A DNA stretch of 26,785 nucleotides from a virus: positions 1 to 26,785 of IMG/VR virus record IMGVR_UViG_3300032516_000162. One strand, written 5' to 3'. The translations under genes were made by a program, and so were the position numbers. The notes under the pieces were generated by a model that worked only from the letters and a program-made list of their open reading frames with translations, searched no databases and had not been told where the DNA came from. Shown here in pieces: positions 19,841 to 26,460 of the stretch (position 1 is its first letter; every line of letters begins with the position of its first letter).

Positions 19841-20074
19841 CACGCAGTAGAAATCGACACAGTTAGCAGTCTGCTTCTTGACCATAGCGATATAGTTGTC
19901 GAAAGATTCCACGACGTTTTCCTGCGATGCGATATTGGCTGCTACGAGGTGCGCCATGGCCTTCATAATGTGCCCACCATGGTACTTCATGAAGATGGGC
20001 ATAAAGGCCTCCGTGAGCTCCCTGACACACTTCTCGGTTACGTGGTTGCCCAGATCAGTCATTTCTTCACTCAT
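19823..20074 (-). CDS. Hypothetical helical protein
   Basis: An 83-residue protein. ATG at 20074, chosen because it sits at the same place in the duplicated leader as the zinc-ribbon gene start. The sequence is helical (VRELTEAFMPIFMKYHGGH, AMAHLVAANIASQENV) with two Cys near the end (CVDFYCVND). It is not recognised. It shares its leader with the downstream zinc-ribbon gene, so the two are probably co-regulated. Confidence 0.65.
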   Translation of the reverse strand: MSEEMTDLGNHVTEKCVRELTEAFMPIFMKYHGGHIMKAMAHLVAANIASQENVVESFDNYIAMVKKQTANCVDFYCVNDRSK

Positions 20075-20120
20075 TGTATGGTGTCCTAATTTGCATGGTT
20101 GGCTATTTTGAATGATCATT
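20068..20120 (-). repeat. 53-base leader repeat, copy 2
   Basis: This is the upstream copy of the repeat at 19788-19840, 280 bases apart, one mismatch. It contains the start codon region of the 83-residue protein gene. Its outer end has ATGATCATT, a small palindrome (TGATCA), which may be an operator. Confidence 0.9.
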
Positions 20121-20203
20121 AATCATCTCTTTATTGGACAGTCTTGCAATGCTGCCGAACCGTTAATAAACAAGGTGCTTGCTAACGAAAAGGGGGTTTA
20201 ATG

Positions 20204-20233
20204 ATCATAGCCGGACCTAAATCCGGCTATGAT
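20204..20233 (-). terminator. 12-pair perfect hairpin
   Basis: ATCATAGCCGGA-CCTAAA-TCCGGCTATGAT forms twelve perfect pairs, 27 bases past the stop of the 20260-20676 gene. No T-tract follows in either direction. It may be a terminator, an RNA-stabilising end or a protein-binding site. Confidence 0.55.
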
Positions 20234-20259
20234 GATTTGCTCTACGAATTTTTAACGGG

Positions 20260-20676
20260 TCACGCTAAGTCATAGTCACTGTCGCTCATAAGGCCGAGTT
20301 TAACAGCATCGACCACCATCACGCGCTGTGGCATCCCATCAATCCGCACGACTTCGGTAAAACCATACTGACCGCATTCCACGAGACCTCTGCGGATCAA
20401 CCACTGCCCTAAGACCTTGCGCACAAGGAGACCTGATTTATCGTCGACTTTATCAGCTTCCAACTTGATCGTCGACGAAGGGTAGAAGTAGATTTGCCTA
20501 GGATTTTTAGGGTTCCAGCAGCCGATTACCTGCCTATCCTCCACCGTAAACTTACTGTTAGCCCCGACGATTGAAGCACCGCCGCTTAGAATAAGTTGGA
20601 GGAGTGCCTGCTGGTCTTCTACCGGATCCGGCAGTTTCTCTGCCTCCTTACCGCCAAAGCCCCATCCTGTTATCAT
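20260..20676 (-). CDS. Hypothetical protein, possibly a detached primase C-terminal domain
   Basis: A 138-residue protein. The ATG has no ribosome site of its own, but overlaps the stop of a nine-codon frame behind AGAAGGAG. The centre RQIYFYPSSTIKLEADKVDD, followed by LVRKVLGQWLIRRGLVECGQ and a final strand-rich part (VVRIDGMPQRVMVVD), resembles the C-terminal segment of phage/plasmid primase-helicase proteins (DUF927-type: L..RGLL......T..VRI.G...RVYVV). That is a pattern impression only. If correct, the gene is a domain remnant or a separately encoded subunit. Confidence 0.65.
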   Translation of the reverse strand: MITGWGFGGKEAEKLPDPVEDQQALLQLILSGGASIVGANSKFTVEDRQVIGCWNPKNPRQIYFYPSSTIKLEADKVDDKSGLLVRKVLGQWLIRRGLVECGQYGFTEVVRIDGMPQRVMVVDAVKLGLMSDSDYDLA

Positions 20677-20702
20677 CCCGTTGTTGAGCGCGGATGCAAC
20701 AT
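20673..20702 (-). CDS. Nine-residue leader peptide
   Basis: A start codon seven bases after AGAAGGAG opens a nine-codon frame whose TGA overlaps the next ATG (ATGA). The frame of the following gene is open but without a start through this region (N-V-A-S-A-L-N-N-G before its Met), so either this is a coupling or attenuation leader, or one base was lost near the original start. Confidence 0.4.
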   Translation of the reverse strand: MLHPRSTTG

Positions 20703-20766
20703 TGCTATGCTCCTTCTACTAACGAGCTAAATTGCTCTAAAGCTCTTGTACCCGCTTTGTTCGCGA

Positions 20767-21195
20767 TTATAGATGGCCATAGGTCGGGTAGTTCTCCATA
20801 ATCTCACCAGCTATAAACTTCAAGTTTATCTCTAGAGCTTCTTTCGGACAGCCTAACGTCAGCATGTGGTCCATCAGTGCATGACGCAGCGTGCACCCCA
20901 TACGCTGCGCAAACTTCTGACTGCTGACCTTATTTTTCTCAAAGTATTTTTCAGCAAACTGCTCATTATTAAATATATTGGCTGCCACCTTCATGCATGT
21001 GTCTACGCTCTCCCCAGCCGCTGCCGCAATGCATACCGCAGAAACCATTCTAATAACGCCAACCTCTAACGCAAACACAGATCCTGTTGGGCCCTTGTCG
21101 CCATTTAACATTCTGTAAACTCCTAAATATTTTATGCAAAGATCTCGTAACTCAACCCATCGTCCCTGCGCCACCCAAGATTCTCCATAAGACAC
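20767..21195 (-). CDS. Hypothetical helical protein
   Basis: A 142-residue protein if GTG at 21195 (GGAAG before it) is the start. The frame is open further upstream through the preceding gene, where residues FWGKLLDQAIGRRR look natural, so the true start may be an unusual codon near 21250. The protein is helical with a Gly/Ala-rich core (VIRMVSAVCIAAAAGESVD) and ends EIMENYPTYGHL. It is not recognised. Confidence 0.6.
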   Translation of the reverse strand: MSYGESWVAQGRWVELRDLCIKYLGVYRMLNGDKGPTGSVFALEVGVIRMVSAVCIAAAAGESVDTCMKVAANIFNNEQFAEKYFEKNKVSSQKFAQRMGCTLRHALMDHMLTLGCPKEALEINLKFIAGEIMENYPTYGHL

Positions 21196-21247
21196 GCGTC
21201 TTCTTCCGATAGCCTGATCGAGCAGCTTGCCCCAAAACTTTTCGTCA

Positions 21248-21547
21248 CTAATTGTAGTCCGGCTCGCAATCCGAATCTCGGGTGAAGCGGTTCTCGTACC
21301 TGTCCTCGTCAGACTCCCCCTCCCCATCACACTGATCGCAGGGACCCCCCCAGTAGCATCCTGGGTAGCCGCAGGGCTCCCACCCAGCAGGCTTTTTCGC
21401 TCCTGAGCCGCCCACGATTGCAATGGCCTCCTCGTACTTTGCCTCCTGGATCACCCAAAGTTTTTTACTCTTGTCCCACTGCGCACCAATACCCTTAAGC
21501 CGCATACGCACGGGGTAGGTATTACCCCGAATCTCTCTCATGGTCAT
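21248..21547 (-). CDS. Hypothetical protein with Cys-rich C-terminus
   Basis: A 99-residue protein. ATG at 21547 overlaps the upstream stop by four bases (ATGA). Residues 10-35 include YPVRMRLKGIGAQWDKSKKL, the pattern of phage/plasmid proteins with a K(D)-GA.W....K.W motif in which a strand pair binds a basic partner. The C-terminus CGYPGCYWGGPCDQCDGEGE has four cysteines suited to zinc, then an acidic tail. The function is unknown, but a nucleic-acid link is plausible. Confidence 0.72.
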   Translation of the reverse strand: MTMREIRGNTYPVRMRLKGIGAQWDKSKKLWVIQEAKYEEAIAIVGGSGAKKPAGWEPCGYPGCYWGGPCDQCDGEGESDEDRYENRFTRDSDCEPDYN

Positions 21548-21771
21548 ATATGTCCCCATCTCAATTGTTTGCCACTGCACATTTCGCCATTAGGCCCCAA
21601 GAACCTCACAAAGACTGTGCCTGGATAGCGGCCAAGGCTAGTGATATAGCCGTGCTCTCCAGCCTTGTGCGGGTCGATGAACGTGACCGCACTCCCTAAA
21701 TCCTTTGGCAATACACGTCGGTTCTCAATGTAAACTGTAGCCTCTGCTGGCTTAAGAGCGTCGCCTATCAA
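21544..21771 (-). CDS. Small phage protein with beta-barrel pattern
   Basis: A 75-residue product with a TTG start overlapping the upstream stop (TTGA) and a GGAGGAGAG ribosome site. GSAVTFIDPHKAGEHGYITS, then PGTVFVRFLGPNG and QLRWG follow the pattern of small phage proteins that bear a V.Y.P.H......G.I.....VFVRF....L.W layout, probably a small barrel. The function is unknown. Confidence 0.72.
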   Translation of the reverse strand: MIGDALKPAEATVYIENRRVLPKDLGSAVTFIDPHKAGEHGYITSLGRYPGTVFVRFLGPNGEMCSGKQLRWGHI

Positions 21772-22073
21772 ACTCTCTCCTCCGGATCCAGTGCATCCGA
21801 AATAGCGAAGAGTCCGTTATTAGTGTTTAGCGCATCCGCAATAGCCCAAAGCGCCTCTGTCCGGAAAAAAGCATGCTCGTCTCGACAGTCCCCGTCCTCA
21901 ACCCTTTGCTTTGCCTCCATCAACTGCATCTCTAATTTCAAAACTTCAAACTTGTGTTCAAGACTCAGACCCTCGAAATTTTCACCAAGCATCTCGCAAA
22001 TTGTTCCGCCATTGCCGCGCAATAGCGGTACAGTGATGCCTCGTGGAAGCTGCTCTTTGTTTCTAATTCCCAT
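21768..22073 (-). CDS. Hypothetical helical protein
   Basis: A 101-residue protein with an ATG behind AAGGGAGAAG. A short N-terminal strand segment precedes a long charged helix (LEHKFEVLKLEMQLMEAKQR) and a second helix (AFFRTEALWAIADALN), ending acidic (DALDPEERV). It resembles a coiled-coil dimer. It is not recognised. First gene of a four-gene coupled run to 20767. Confidence 0.7.
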   Translation of the reverse strand: MGIRNKEQLPRGITVPLLRGNGGTICEMLGENFEGLSLEHKFEVLKLEMQLMEAKQRVEDGDCRDEHAFFRTEALWAIADALNTNNGLFAISDALDPEERV

Positions 22074-22137
22074 GATTCTTCTCCCTTTGATTAAAAGTAA
22101 AACAACGTAACATGCTGGCAGCCAGCCGCTACCGCTG

Positions 22138-22905
22138 TTACCTCATATTGTTAAAGCCCTGAACCTGTTCCATAACATGCCTGGCGTCGGTGTCGGACAG
22201 TGTTCCCAGTATCTTTATAATATCCAGATAAGCCACCTGCTTCTCCGAGAAAGAAAGGCCACGGCTTTTTATGACCATGCCTGTTGCTGCCTGCACTACT
22301 GGGGGCCTTACCTCTGCTCTTTGTACGACAACGGCCGTCTCTTCCACCTTCTTCTCCTCCACTCTTTTGATCTCCACTGCAGGCCTCGTAGCACGTTCGT
22401 ACTCATCAATACCCTTTTGGATCCTCTTGTATTTGATCCCCACGAGATCCAGAGCATCTCTTAAGCCAAACAGCTTCTCGATGTCATCTGCCTTTCGTAT
22501 CGCCGTAACCAGTGCCATGAAGTCCGGCTCCCTCTCATCTATCTCTGTCATGATGTCAGAGATAGTAAGTTGCAGATCTGTGCCGCTGTGCTTTGTACAG
22601 CATTCCAGCACGCGCTGATAGATCGTTGTCTTTTTTTTACTTATCAAGCAGCTCTCCTTTATGGCGTTATCGCTCTGTAAATCCTCTGCCACAGTATTTA
22701 CGAGTGGCGCATCCTCTGCGTTTTTTCTTGCGTGTGCCTTTCTGACGATAACTTTGATGTGCTTGGATAGCCTTCTGTCCACGGTGTGGCCGCGCGGAAT
22801 CGTAATGTCTGCATCGCCGTTGTTGTAAATTGCATGTTTTGCACCTTGTCGGTGCAGGCTGAACCCGTGCTGCTGCAGATACTTGTGCATTTCAAAAAAG
22901 CGCAT
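22138..22905 (-). CDS. HicA-fold (YcfA-like) domain protein with long C-terminal extension
   Basis: A 255-residue protein. ATG at 22905 is chosen because further upstream starts run through the previous gene. Residues 1-58 match the HicA/YcfA double-stranded-RNA-binding fold: a helix YLQQHGFSLHRQ, GAKHAIYNNG (His24 in the position of the catalytic HicA His), ITIPRGH (35-41), then a helix LSKHIKVIVRKAHARK. HicA toxins are about 60 residues and cleave mRNA. Here about 195 more residues follow, helical and Val/Glu-rich, not recognised. No HicB antitoxin is adjacent. It could be an RNA-binding regulator. Confidence 0.7.
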   Translation of the reverse strand: MRFFEMHKYLQQHGFSLHRQGAKHAIYNNGDADITIPRGHTVDRRLSKHIKVIVRKAHARKNAEDAPLVNTVAEDLQSDNAIKESCLISKKKTTIYQRVLECCTKHSGTDLQLTISDIMTEIDEREPDFMALVTAIRKADDIEKLFGLRDALDLVGIKYKRIQKGIDEYERATRPAVEIKRVEEKKVEETAVVVQRAEVRPPVVQAATGMVIKSRGLSFSEKQVAYLDIIKILGTLSDTDARHVMEQVQGFNNMR

Positions 22906-23266
22906 GAGGCCCCAGCAATTCTGGCTGCATGTGGATAAGCAGCGTCTCCCCGCGGCCGGGATAGTTCGCCACAGATATCCCTCCGTGAGGCACACCAAAG
23001 ACTTTGATGCACGCCTTTTGGAGCGAATACGGTACGGTCATACTCACTGGGGCTGTTGACCGGTCCGCCAGTGAAAAGCCCACTACCGGCTGCAGTTTTC
23101 CGTCGAACATTTCTCGCTTGTAGGTGACCAGCCAGCCGCCGACAAAGCCACCAACGCCTGGGACTTCTTCTGCTAGCTGGATCCCGCAGGAGCTTTTGAA
23201 TCCAAAAAAGAGAGCCGTGGCTTCGGCCTCAAGTATCGGGTCTTCTTTGCTTGGGTCTTCGTCCAT
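22892..23266 (-). CDS. Hypothetical protein
   Basis: A 124-residue protein with ATG at 23266 behind AAAGGG; a longer start at 23332 lacks a site. It has an acidic N-terminus (MDEDPSKEDPILEAEA), then alternating strands and Gly-rich turns (EEVPGVGGFVGGWLVTYKRE), and a later segment GRGETLLIHMQPEL. Its end overlaps the HicA-fold gene. It is not recognised. Confidence 0.65.
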   Translation of the reverse strand: MDEDPSKEDPILEAEATALFFGFKSSCGIQLAEEVPGVGGFVGGWLVTYKREMFDGKLQPVVGFSLADRSTAPVSMTVPYSLQKACIKVFGVPHGGISVANYPGRGETLLIHMQPELLGPHALF

Positions 23267-23519
23267 TTTTAGCCCTTTCGTGTATGAGTGTGAAATCAGA
23301 GATGTAGCCCCTACGAACCTTTTCGACGCCAAGCACCGTCAGCTCAAAAAAGCGTTCAATCTCCTGGATGACCTTTAGATCATAGTTTTCCTCGCCTGCA
23401 AATAAGAACTCCGTCGGCACCCATCCTAACGCGGTGCCGGCGTCGCAGTGCCAGAGGACGCCGCTGCGGAGTTGAAACTGAAGCCGGGGATTGATTGCTA
23501 GGGTGAGAGTTGCTGGCAT
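23229..23519 (-). CDS. Hypothetical protein
   Basis: A 96-residue product whose start lies 16 bases after the 19-base repeat and about 55 bases after a GGTATAAGG element. Strands at the N-terminus (ATLTLAINPRLQFQLRS) lead to a helical segment YDLKVIQEIERFFELTVLG, and the C-terminus is basic (ERAKNGRRPKQRR). The only ribosome-site-like bases are AGGA, 9 bases before the ATG. It is not recognised. Confidence 0.62.
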   Translation of the reverse strand: MPATLTLAINPRLQFQLRSGVLWHCDAGTALGWVPTEFLFAGEENYDLKVIQEIERFFELTVLGVEKVRRGYISDFTLIHERAKNGRRPKQRRPDT

Positions 23520-23534
23520 GGCAGCGTCCTGACA

Positions 23535-23553
23535 AAAAATTGGTTATGGTTAG
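23535..23553 (-). repeat. 19-base inverted-orientation repeat, copy 2
   Basis: The minus strand here reads CTAACCATAACCAATTTTT, as does the plus strand at 1875-1893. It lies in a leader between the GGTATAAGG element and the start codon, so it may be an operator or an RNA element. Confidence 0.6.
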
Positions 23554-23574
23554 ATACAAACTCTAACCTAAAAA

Positions 23575-23583
23575 CCTTATACC
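23575..23583 (-). promoter_or_regulatory. GGTATAAGG promoter-like motif, leftward
   Basis: The exact nine-base core, leftward, about 55 bases before the start of the gene ending at 23229. This is the only minus-strand copy found, and it overlaps the end of the preceding gene only slightly downstream of its stop. Confidence 0.45.
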
Positions 23584-23823
23584 TTAGATCTGGGGGATTC
23601 CTCTTGGCTCTACATCTTTGTACTGGTCGATCGTACCGGCCACGACGCACGCATATGCGCCAGGGTACCTCCCGTGGATCTCCGCCTGTATATCATCGCG
23701 GAAATAGCCAGCGACAACGCACTCGATGCAGATCTCACCTTTCACGACCGCGCTCTTGACCCAATACGGATTCTTGCCATGAATCCCGCAGATGTTAACT
23801 TTGTCCTTGTCACCGCTTCTCAT
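23584..23823 (-). CDS. Small cysteine-containing protein
   Basis: A 79-residue protein. ATG at 23823 follows GAGGAGA and lies within the end of the repeat protein gene. The sequence has C-G-I-H (residues 9-12) and C-I-E-C (about 29-32), a plausible four-ligand zinc site, followed by FRDDIQAEIHGRYPGAYACV. It is not recognised. Confidence 0.65.
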   Translation of the reverse strand: MRSGDKDKVNICGIHGKNPYWVKSAVVKGEICIECVVAGYFRDDIQAEIHGRYPGAYACVVAGTIDQYKDVEPRGIPQI

Positions 23824-24148
23824 TGAGGGTCTCCTCTGCAAGGTTCTTCTGGTCTTCGCGTCTTTTTAGACGGGCAGCTTTTCTTCTGACAGCCAAGACT
23901 TCTTTGTTCCGCTCCCTATACTTCTTGCTATACCCGGCGGACTTGCGGGCCATAGTCTCCTTGTTCCGCCTGTAGTACTCCTTGCTGTACGCAATTTTCC
24001 TCTCCTTATTCTTTTGGTAGTACGCGCGCTGGTAGGCAGCTAGAACCTCTTTGTTCTTCTCATTATAGGCCTCCCGATCTGCAGCCGCTGTGTCTTTATG
24101 CTTTTCCTTGTACGTCTGATCCCAAACGCGCCTTTTCTCTTTTGTCAT
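23810..24148 (-). CDS. Lysine-rich 15-residue repeat protein (copy B)
   Basis: A 112-residue protein with an ATG behind AAGGAAG. About five repeats of the type AYNEKNKEVLAAYQR / AYYQKNKERKIAYSK / EYYRRNKETMARKSA. The unit length (15) and the NKE core are the same as in the 4649-5020 protein, but the units have diverged. The neighbouring upstream gene encodes a third member, overlapping by 53 bases. The protein is very basic. It probably binds nucleic acid or an acidic surface as an extended helix. The function is unknown. Confidence 0.78.
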   Translation of the reverse strand: MTKEKRRVWDQTYKEKHKDTAAADREAYNEKNKEVLAAYQRAYYQKNKERKIAYSKEYYRRNKETMARKSAGYSKKYRERNKEVLAVRRKAARLKRREDQKNLAEETLNEKR

Positions 24149-24503
24149 GTGCTTCCTTATCCCGCCTCAATTTCTGAGTGGCCATTAGCCGATCTTTGTT
24201 TTTCTTGTAATACTCTTTTTGGTATTCGGTTCTTCTCTCTGCGGAACCCTCGCGCCGTGCAGCTATCTCTTCCCTGTTCGTCTTGCAGTGTCTACTCCTT
24301 GTCCGGATGTGGTCCTTGTTTTCTTCGTTATACGTCTTTGTCTTAACGGCTTTACTAACTCGGTGCTTTCGGCCGTACTCTCTGCTTTGAGCGCAGAGCC
24401 GCTCCCTGTTGGCAAGGTAGTATGCCCTTGCTTTCTTTCTGACCTCAGCCTTCGTCCTCTCATAGCGAGCCTTTCTTTTAGCGGCTATGGCTTCGATGCT
24501 CAC
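24096..24503 (-). CDS. Lysine-rich repeat protein (copy C)
   Basis: A 135-residue product from a GTG five bases after GGGG; the frame extends upstream to 24548 without a better site. Units such as KARAYYLANRERLCAQSRE, YNEENKDHIRTRSRH and EYQKEYYKKNKDRLMATQK keep the [Y]xxxN(K/R)(E/D) spacing of 15 residues, but are the most diverged of the three proteins. It ends with a short region KARLGSDVQGKA. It overlaps the start of the copy B gene. The GTG start with the same type of opening (VSIEA..., VNAEKE...) as copy A suggests common origin. Confidence 0.72.
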   Translation of the reverse strand: MSIEAIAAKRKARYERTKAEVRKKARAYYLANRERLCAQSREYGRKHRVSKAVKTKTYNEENKDHIRTRSRHCKTNREEIAARREGSAERRTEYQKEYYKKNKDRLMATQKLRRDKEAHDKREKARLGSDVQGKA

Positions 24504-24596
24504 GTCAACCCCACTTAAGTAAATTATTCCAGGCGCTGTAAATACCATTAGCAGTAATTTACGATGACTTCAGCAGAAATTTGCGGTGGTTAGAGA

Positions 24597-24624
24597 TCTC
24601 CAAGCGCCTTGATGCGCTTGGAGA
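24597..24624 (-). terminator. Hairpin after the terminase gene
   Basis: TCTCCAAGCGC-ATCAAG-GCGCTTGGAGA forms eleven pairs on the minus strand, 33 bases past the terminase stop. No T-tract follows, so it may be a Rho-dependent or mRNA-protecting end. The 155 bases between terminase stop and next gene hold nothing else that I recognise. Confidence 0.6.
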
Positions 24625-24657
24625 AACCATGAACCCGCGCGATGCCTCCCAGGACCA

Positions 24658-26460
24658 CTAGGAGTAACCGCCGCCGACGTCGACGGCATCAATGGTGTAC
24701 CGACGACTTTTACCGGCATAGATATCGGACATCAGCTTTGCATAATGCAAAGAGTGGAAGAAGTCGTCCGGATCCGAGGGCCGGTGGTCGTACTTCACCT
24801 CGCGCCGATACTCGATGTATTCGGTGTAGATGCCGAGAATGTCCCTGGCAAAGTACTCGAAGTCTTTCCATCTCGGGAATTCTACGAGCCCGTGCTTGAT
24901 GTCAAAGAAGAGCTCGGATAGCATAAAGTTTCTCTGCAGATGGAACCGCTGCCCGAGCGAGTCCCACTTGAGCCGTTGTTTGAGCTTAGGCAGGTACTGA
25001 AATTGGGCGACCCGGCTGACGCCGAGCATACGGACGAGCACGTTGTTCACACCCCAGCCATGGCCCCAGTCTACGCCTGTCACCTTGACACCCAGGAGGT
25101 TTGTGACCCTGGCAATGTCCCGAACGACGAAGTCAGGGTCAATATCGCGCCCCTCGTATTTCCGAATGTAGAGGACCTTCCACTTCTTCTGGTTCACATA
25201 CCCGCCAATTGTATGCACCGTGTAGGACGCGTTCCTGACCTTTCCAGAGGGGCTTTTCTCGGCGCCATCGTTTCCCTCACCCCAATCGACCCCGCCCGTC
25301 AGAGCGTATCTTCCGGCATCGTGGATGGCATGCTCGGTTCCGGCCTGGGTTCTCAGGTCCCAAAGTCCGTAGTCACCGCAGACCTCCATCAGCTCGTCGC
25401 GCGTTATTGGCTTACTCGCGCTATCAAAGGATAGGCCCAGGACTTCGTTGTTAAATTGGCCGAATGGGTAGTTGTCCCGCTTCCAGAGCAGCTTCTGCCA
25501 TTGGGCGTCGATGCCCGTGATCCAGGGCACCATGAGCTGGGGTATGCGGTATCCCTGAATGGCTTGACCCTTCTGAAAGGAGACCCACTGCCCTAGTGGC
25601 GGGTGAATCGGTTTTGCGCAACGCTTGCAGACCGGACCTGGTGGCAGCTTGTAGGCGGTGTAGAGCTCCGTGGGGGCGACGTTAGTCTCGTCCAGGAAGT
25701 TCCACTTCCCGCAGCTCTGGCAAGGCACCATCCACTCGTTCTGGGTTGTCGAGGCCCAGTAGAGCTCGATCGGGTTGTCGTGGGACTTGGGAGTTCCGGC
25801 CATCAGGTTGGAAGCATCCGGAAAGTGGGAGGTACACTCCATGATAACGGGGATCTCTGTCGTCAGAAAATCCTGAACCTCGTCCAAAGCCAACACCCGG
25901 GCTGAAATCCCGCGAGTTCTATCCGCAGACCTGAATGCTGACCGAAGGAAGATGTAGCTGCCGTTGGTGAAACCCTTCTCGAACACCTGCGTAGAGACAG
26001 AGCTATCCTGGAAGTACTTCTTAATGTAGGGGCTGCGCTCTATGGATGGTCTGAGCTTCTCGTTGCTGAACTGCCTCGTCTGGGTGTGGGACGGGGAGAC
26101 ATAGAGGCTCTTGTTGTACGGGGTGACGACAGAGGTGATCGTCAGGTTGTTAGCGAGGTACGTTGTCTTCTCCACCTGACGCGCCGTTTTGAGCAGGACC
26201 CGCTTGTGGTTCGAGTCGTAGAGAGGCCGCAGGTAACCTCTTCCGGTGAAGTCGAATTTGGCGCCATCCAAGAAAATGAGGTTTCTGACGAAGTCCGACT
26301 TTTTGGCCTTGAAGATTTCCCGCAGAGTTCCGTTCTTATTGACTGCCCTTGTGACGCATGCGACTGATTTTTCGTCTGGTAGCGCCGGACTGTCGTGGTA
26401 GGCCGCCTCTTCGTCCTCTTCTTCGCCCTCGGTGGTACAGTTTGAAATCTCACTTTTCAC
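24658..26460 (-). CDS. terL: Terminase large subunit with zinc ribbon (GpA-like)
   Basis: A 600-residue DNA-packaging motor and nuclease. The ATPase domain has a Walker A variant TARQVEKTT (92-100, catalytic Lys98) and Walker B VLALDEVQDF (D193, E194). A zinc ribbon follows: CQSCG (C247, C250) and CKRCAKP (C278, C281), as in lambda GpA-type terminases. The C-terminal RNase H-fold nuclease has GGVDWGEG (D392), TGVDWGHG (D464) and DPDDFFHSLHYA (D565, D566). The N-terminal 30 residues are acidic. Start: GTG after AGGAGAGG. With no portal or small subunit visible, the morphogenesis genes presumably lie beyond the right edge or elsewhere. Confidence 0.95.
   Translation of the reverse strand: MKSEISNCTTEGEEEDEEAAYHDSPALPDEKSVACVTRAVNKNGTLREIFKAKKSDFVRNLIFLDGAKFDFTGRGYLRPLYDSNHKRVLLKTARQVEKTTYLANNLTITSVVTPYNKSLYVSPSHTQTRQFSNEKLRPSIERSPYIKKYFQDSSVSTQVFEKGFTNGSYIFLRSAFRSADRTRGISARVLALDEVQDFLTTEIPVIMECTSHFPDASNLMAGTPKSHDNPIELYWASTTQNEWMVPCQSCGKWNFLDETNVAPTELYTAYKLPPGPVCKRCAKPIHPPLGQWVSFQKGQAIQGYRIPQLMVPWITGIDAQWQKLLWKRDNYPFGQFNNEVLGLSFDSASKPITRDELMEVCGDYGLWDLRTQAGTEHAIHDAGRYALTGGVDWGEGNDGAEKSPSGKVRNASYTVHTIGGYVNQKKWKVLYIRKYEGRDIDPDFVVRDIARVTNLLGVKVTGVDWGHGWGVNNVLVRMLGVSRVAQFQYLPKLKQRLKWDSLGQRFHLQRNFMLSELFFDIKHGLVEFPRWKDFEYFARDILGIYTEYIEYRREVKYDHRPSDPDDFFHSLHYAKLMSDIYAGKSRRYTIDAVDVGGGYS

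Noticed and set aside
26163-26189. Walker A of the terminase (VEKTT instead of GKT/S) as a dead ATPase
   Set aside because: Variants with ARQVEK(S/T) occur in many phage terminases, and the Lys and Thr are kept, so this is not evidence of inactivation.
24658-26460. Long plus-strand frames opposite the terminase gene
   Set aside because: They are shadows of the terminase codon bias; no ribosome sites, and the products resemble nothing.
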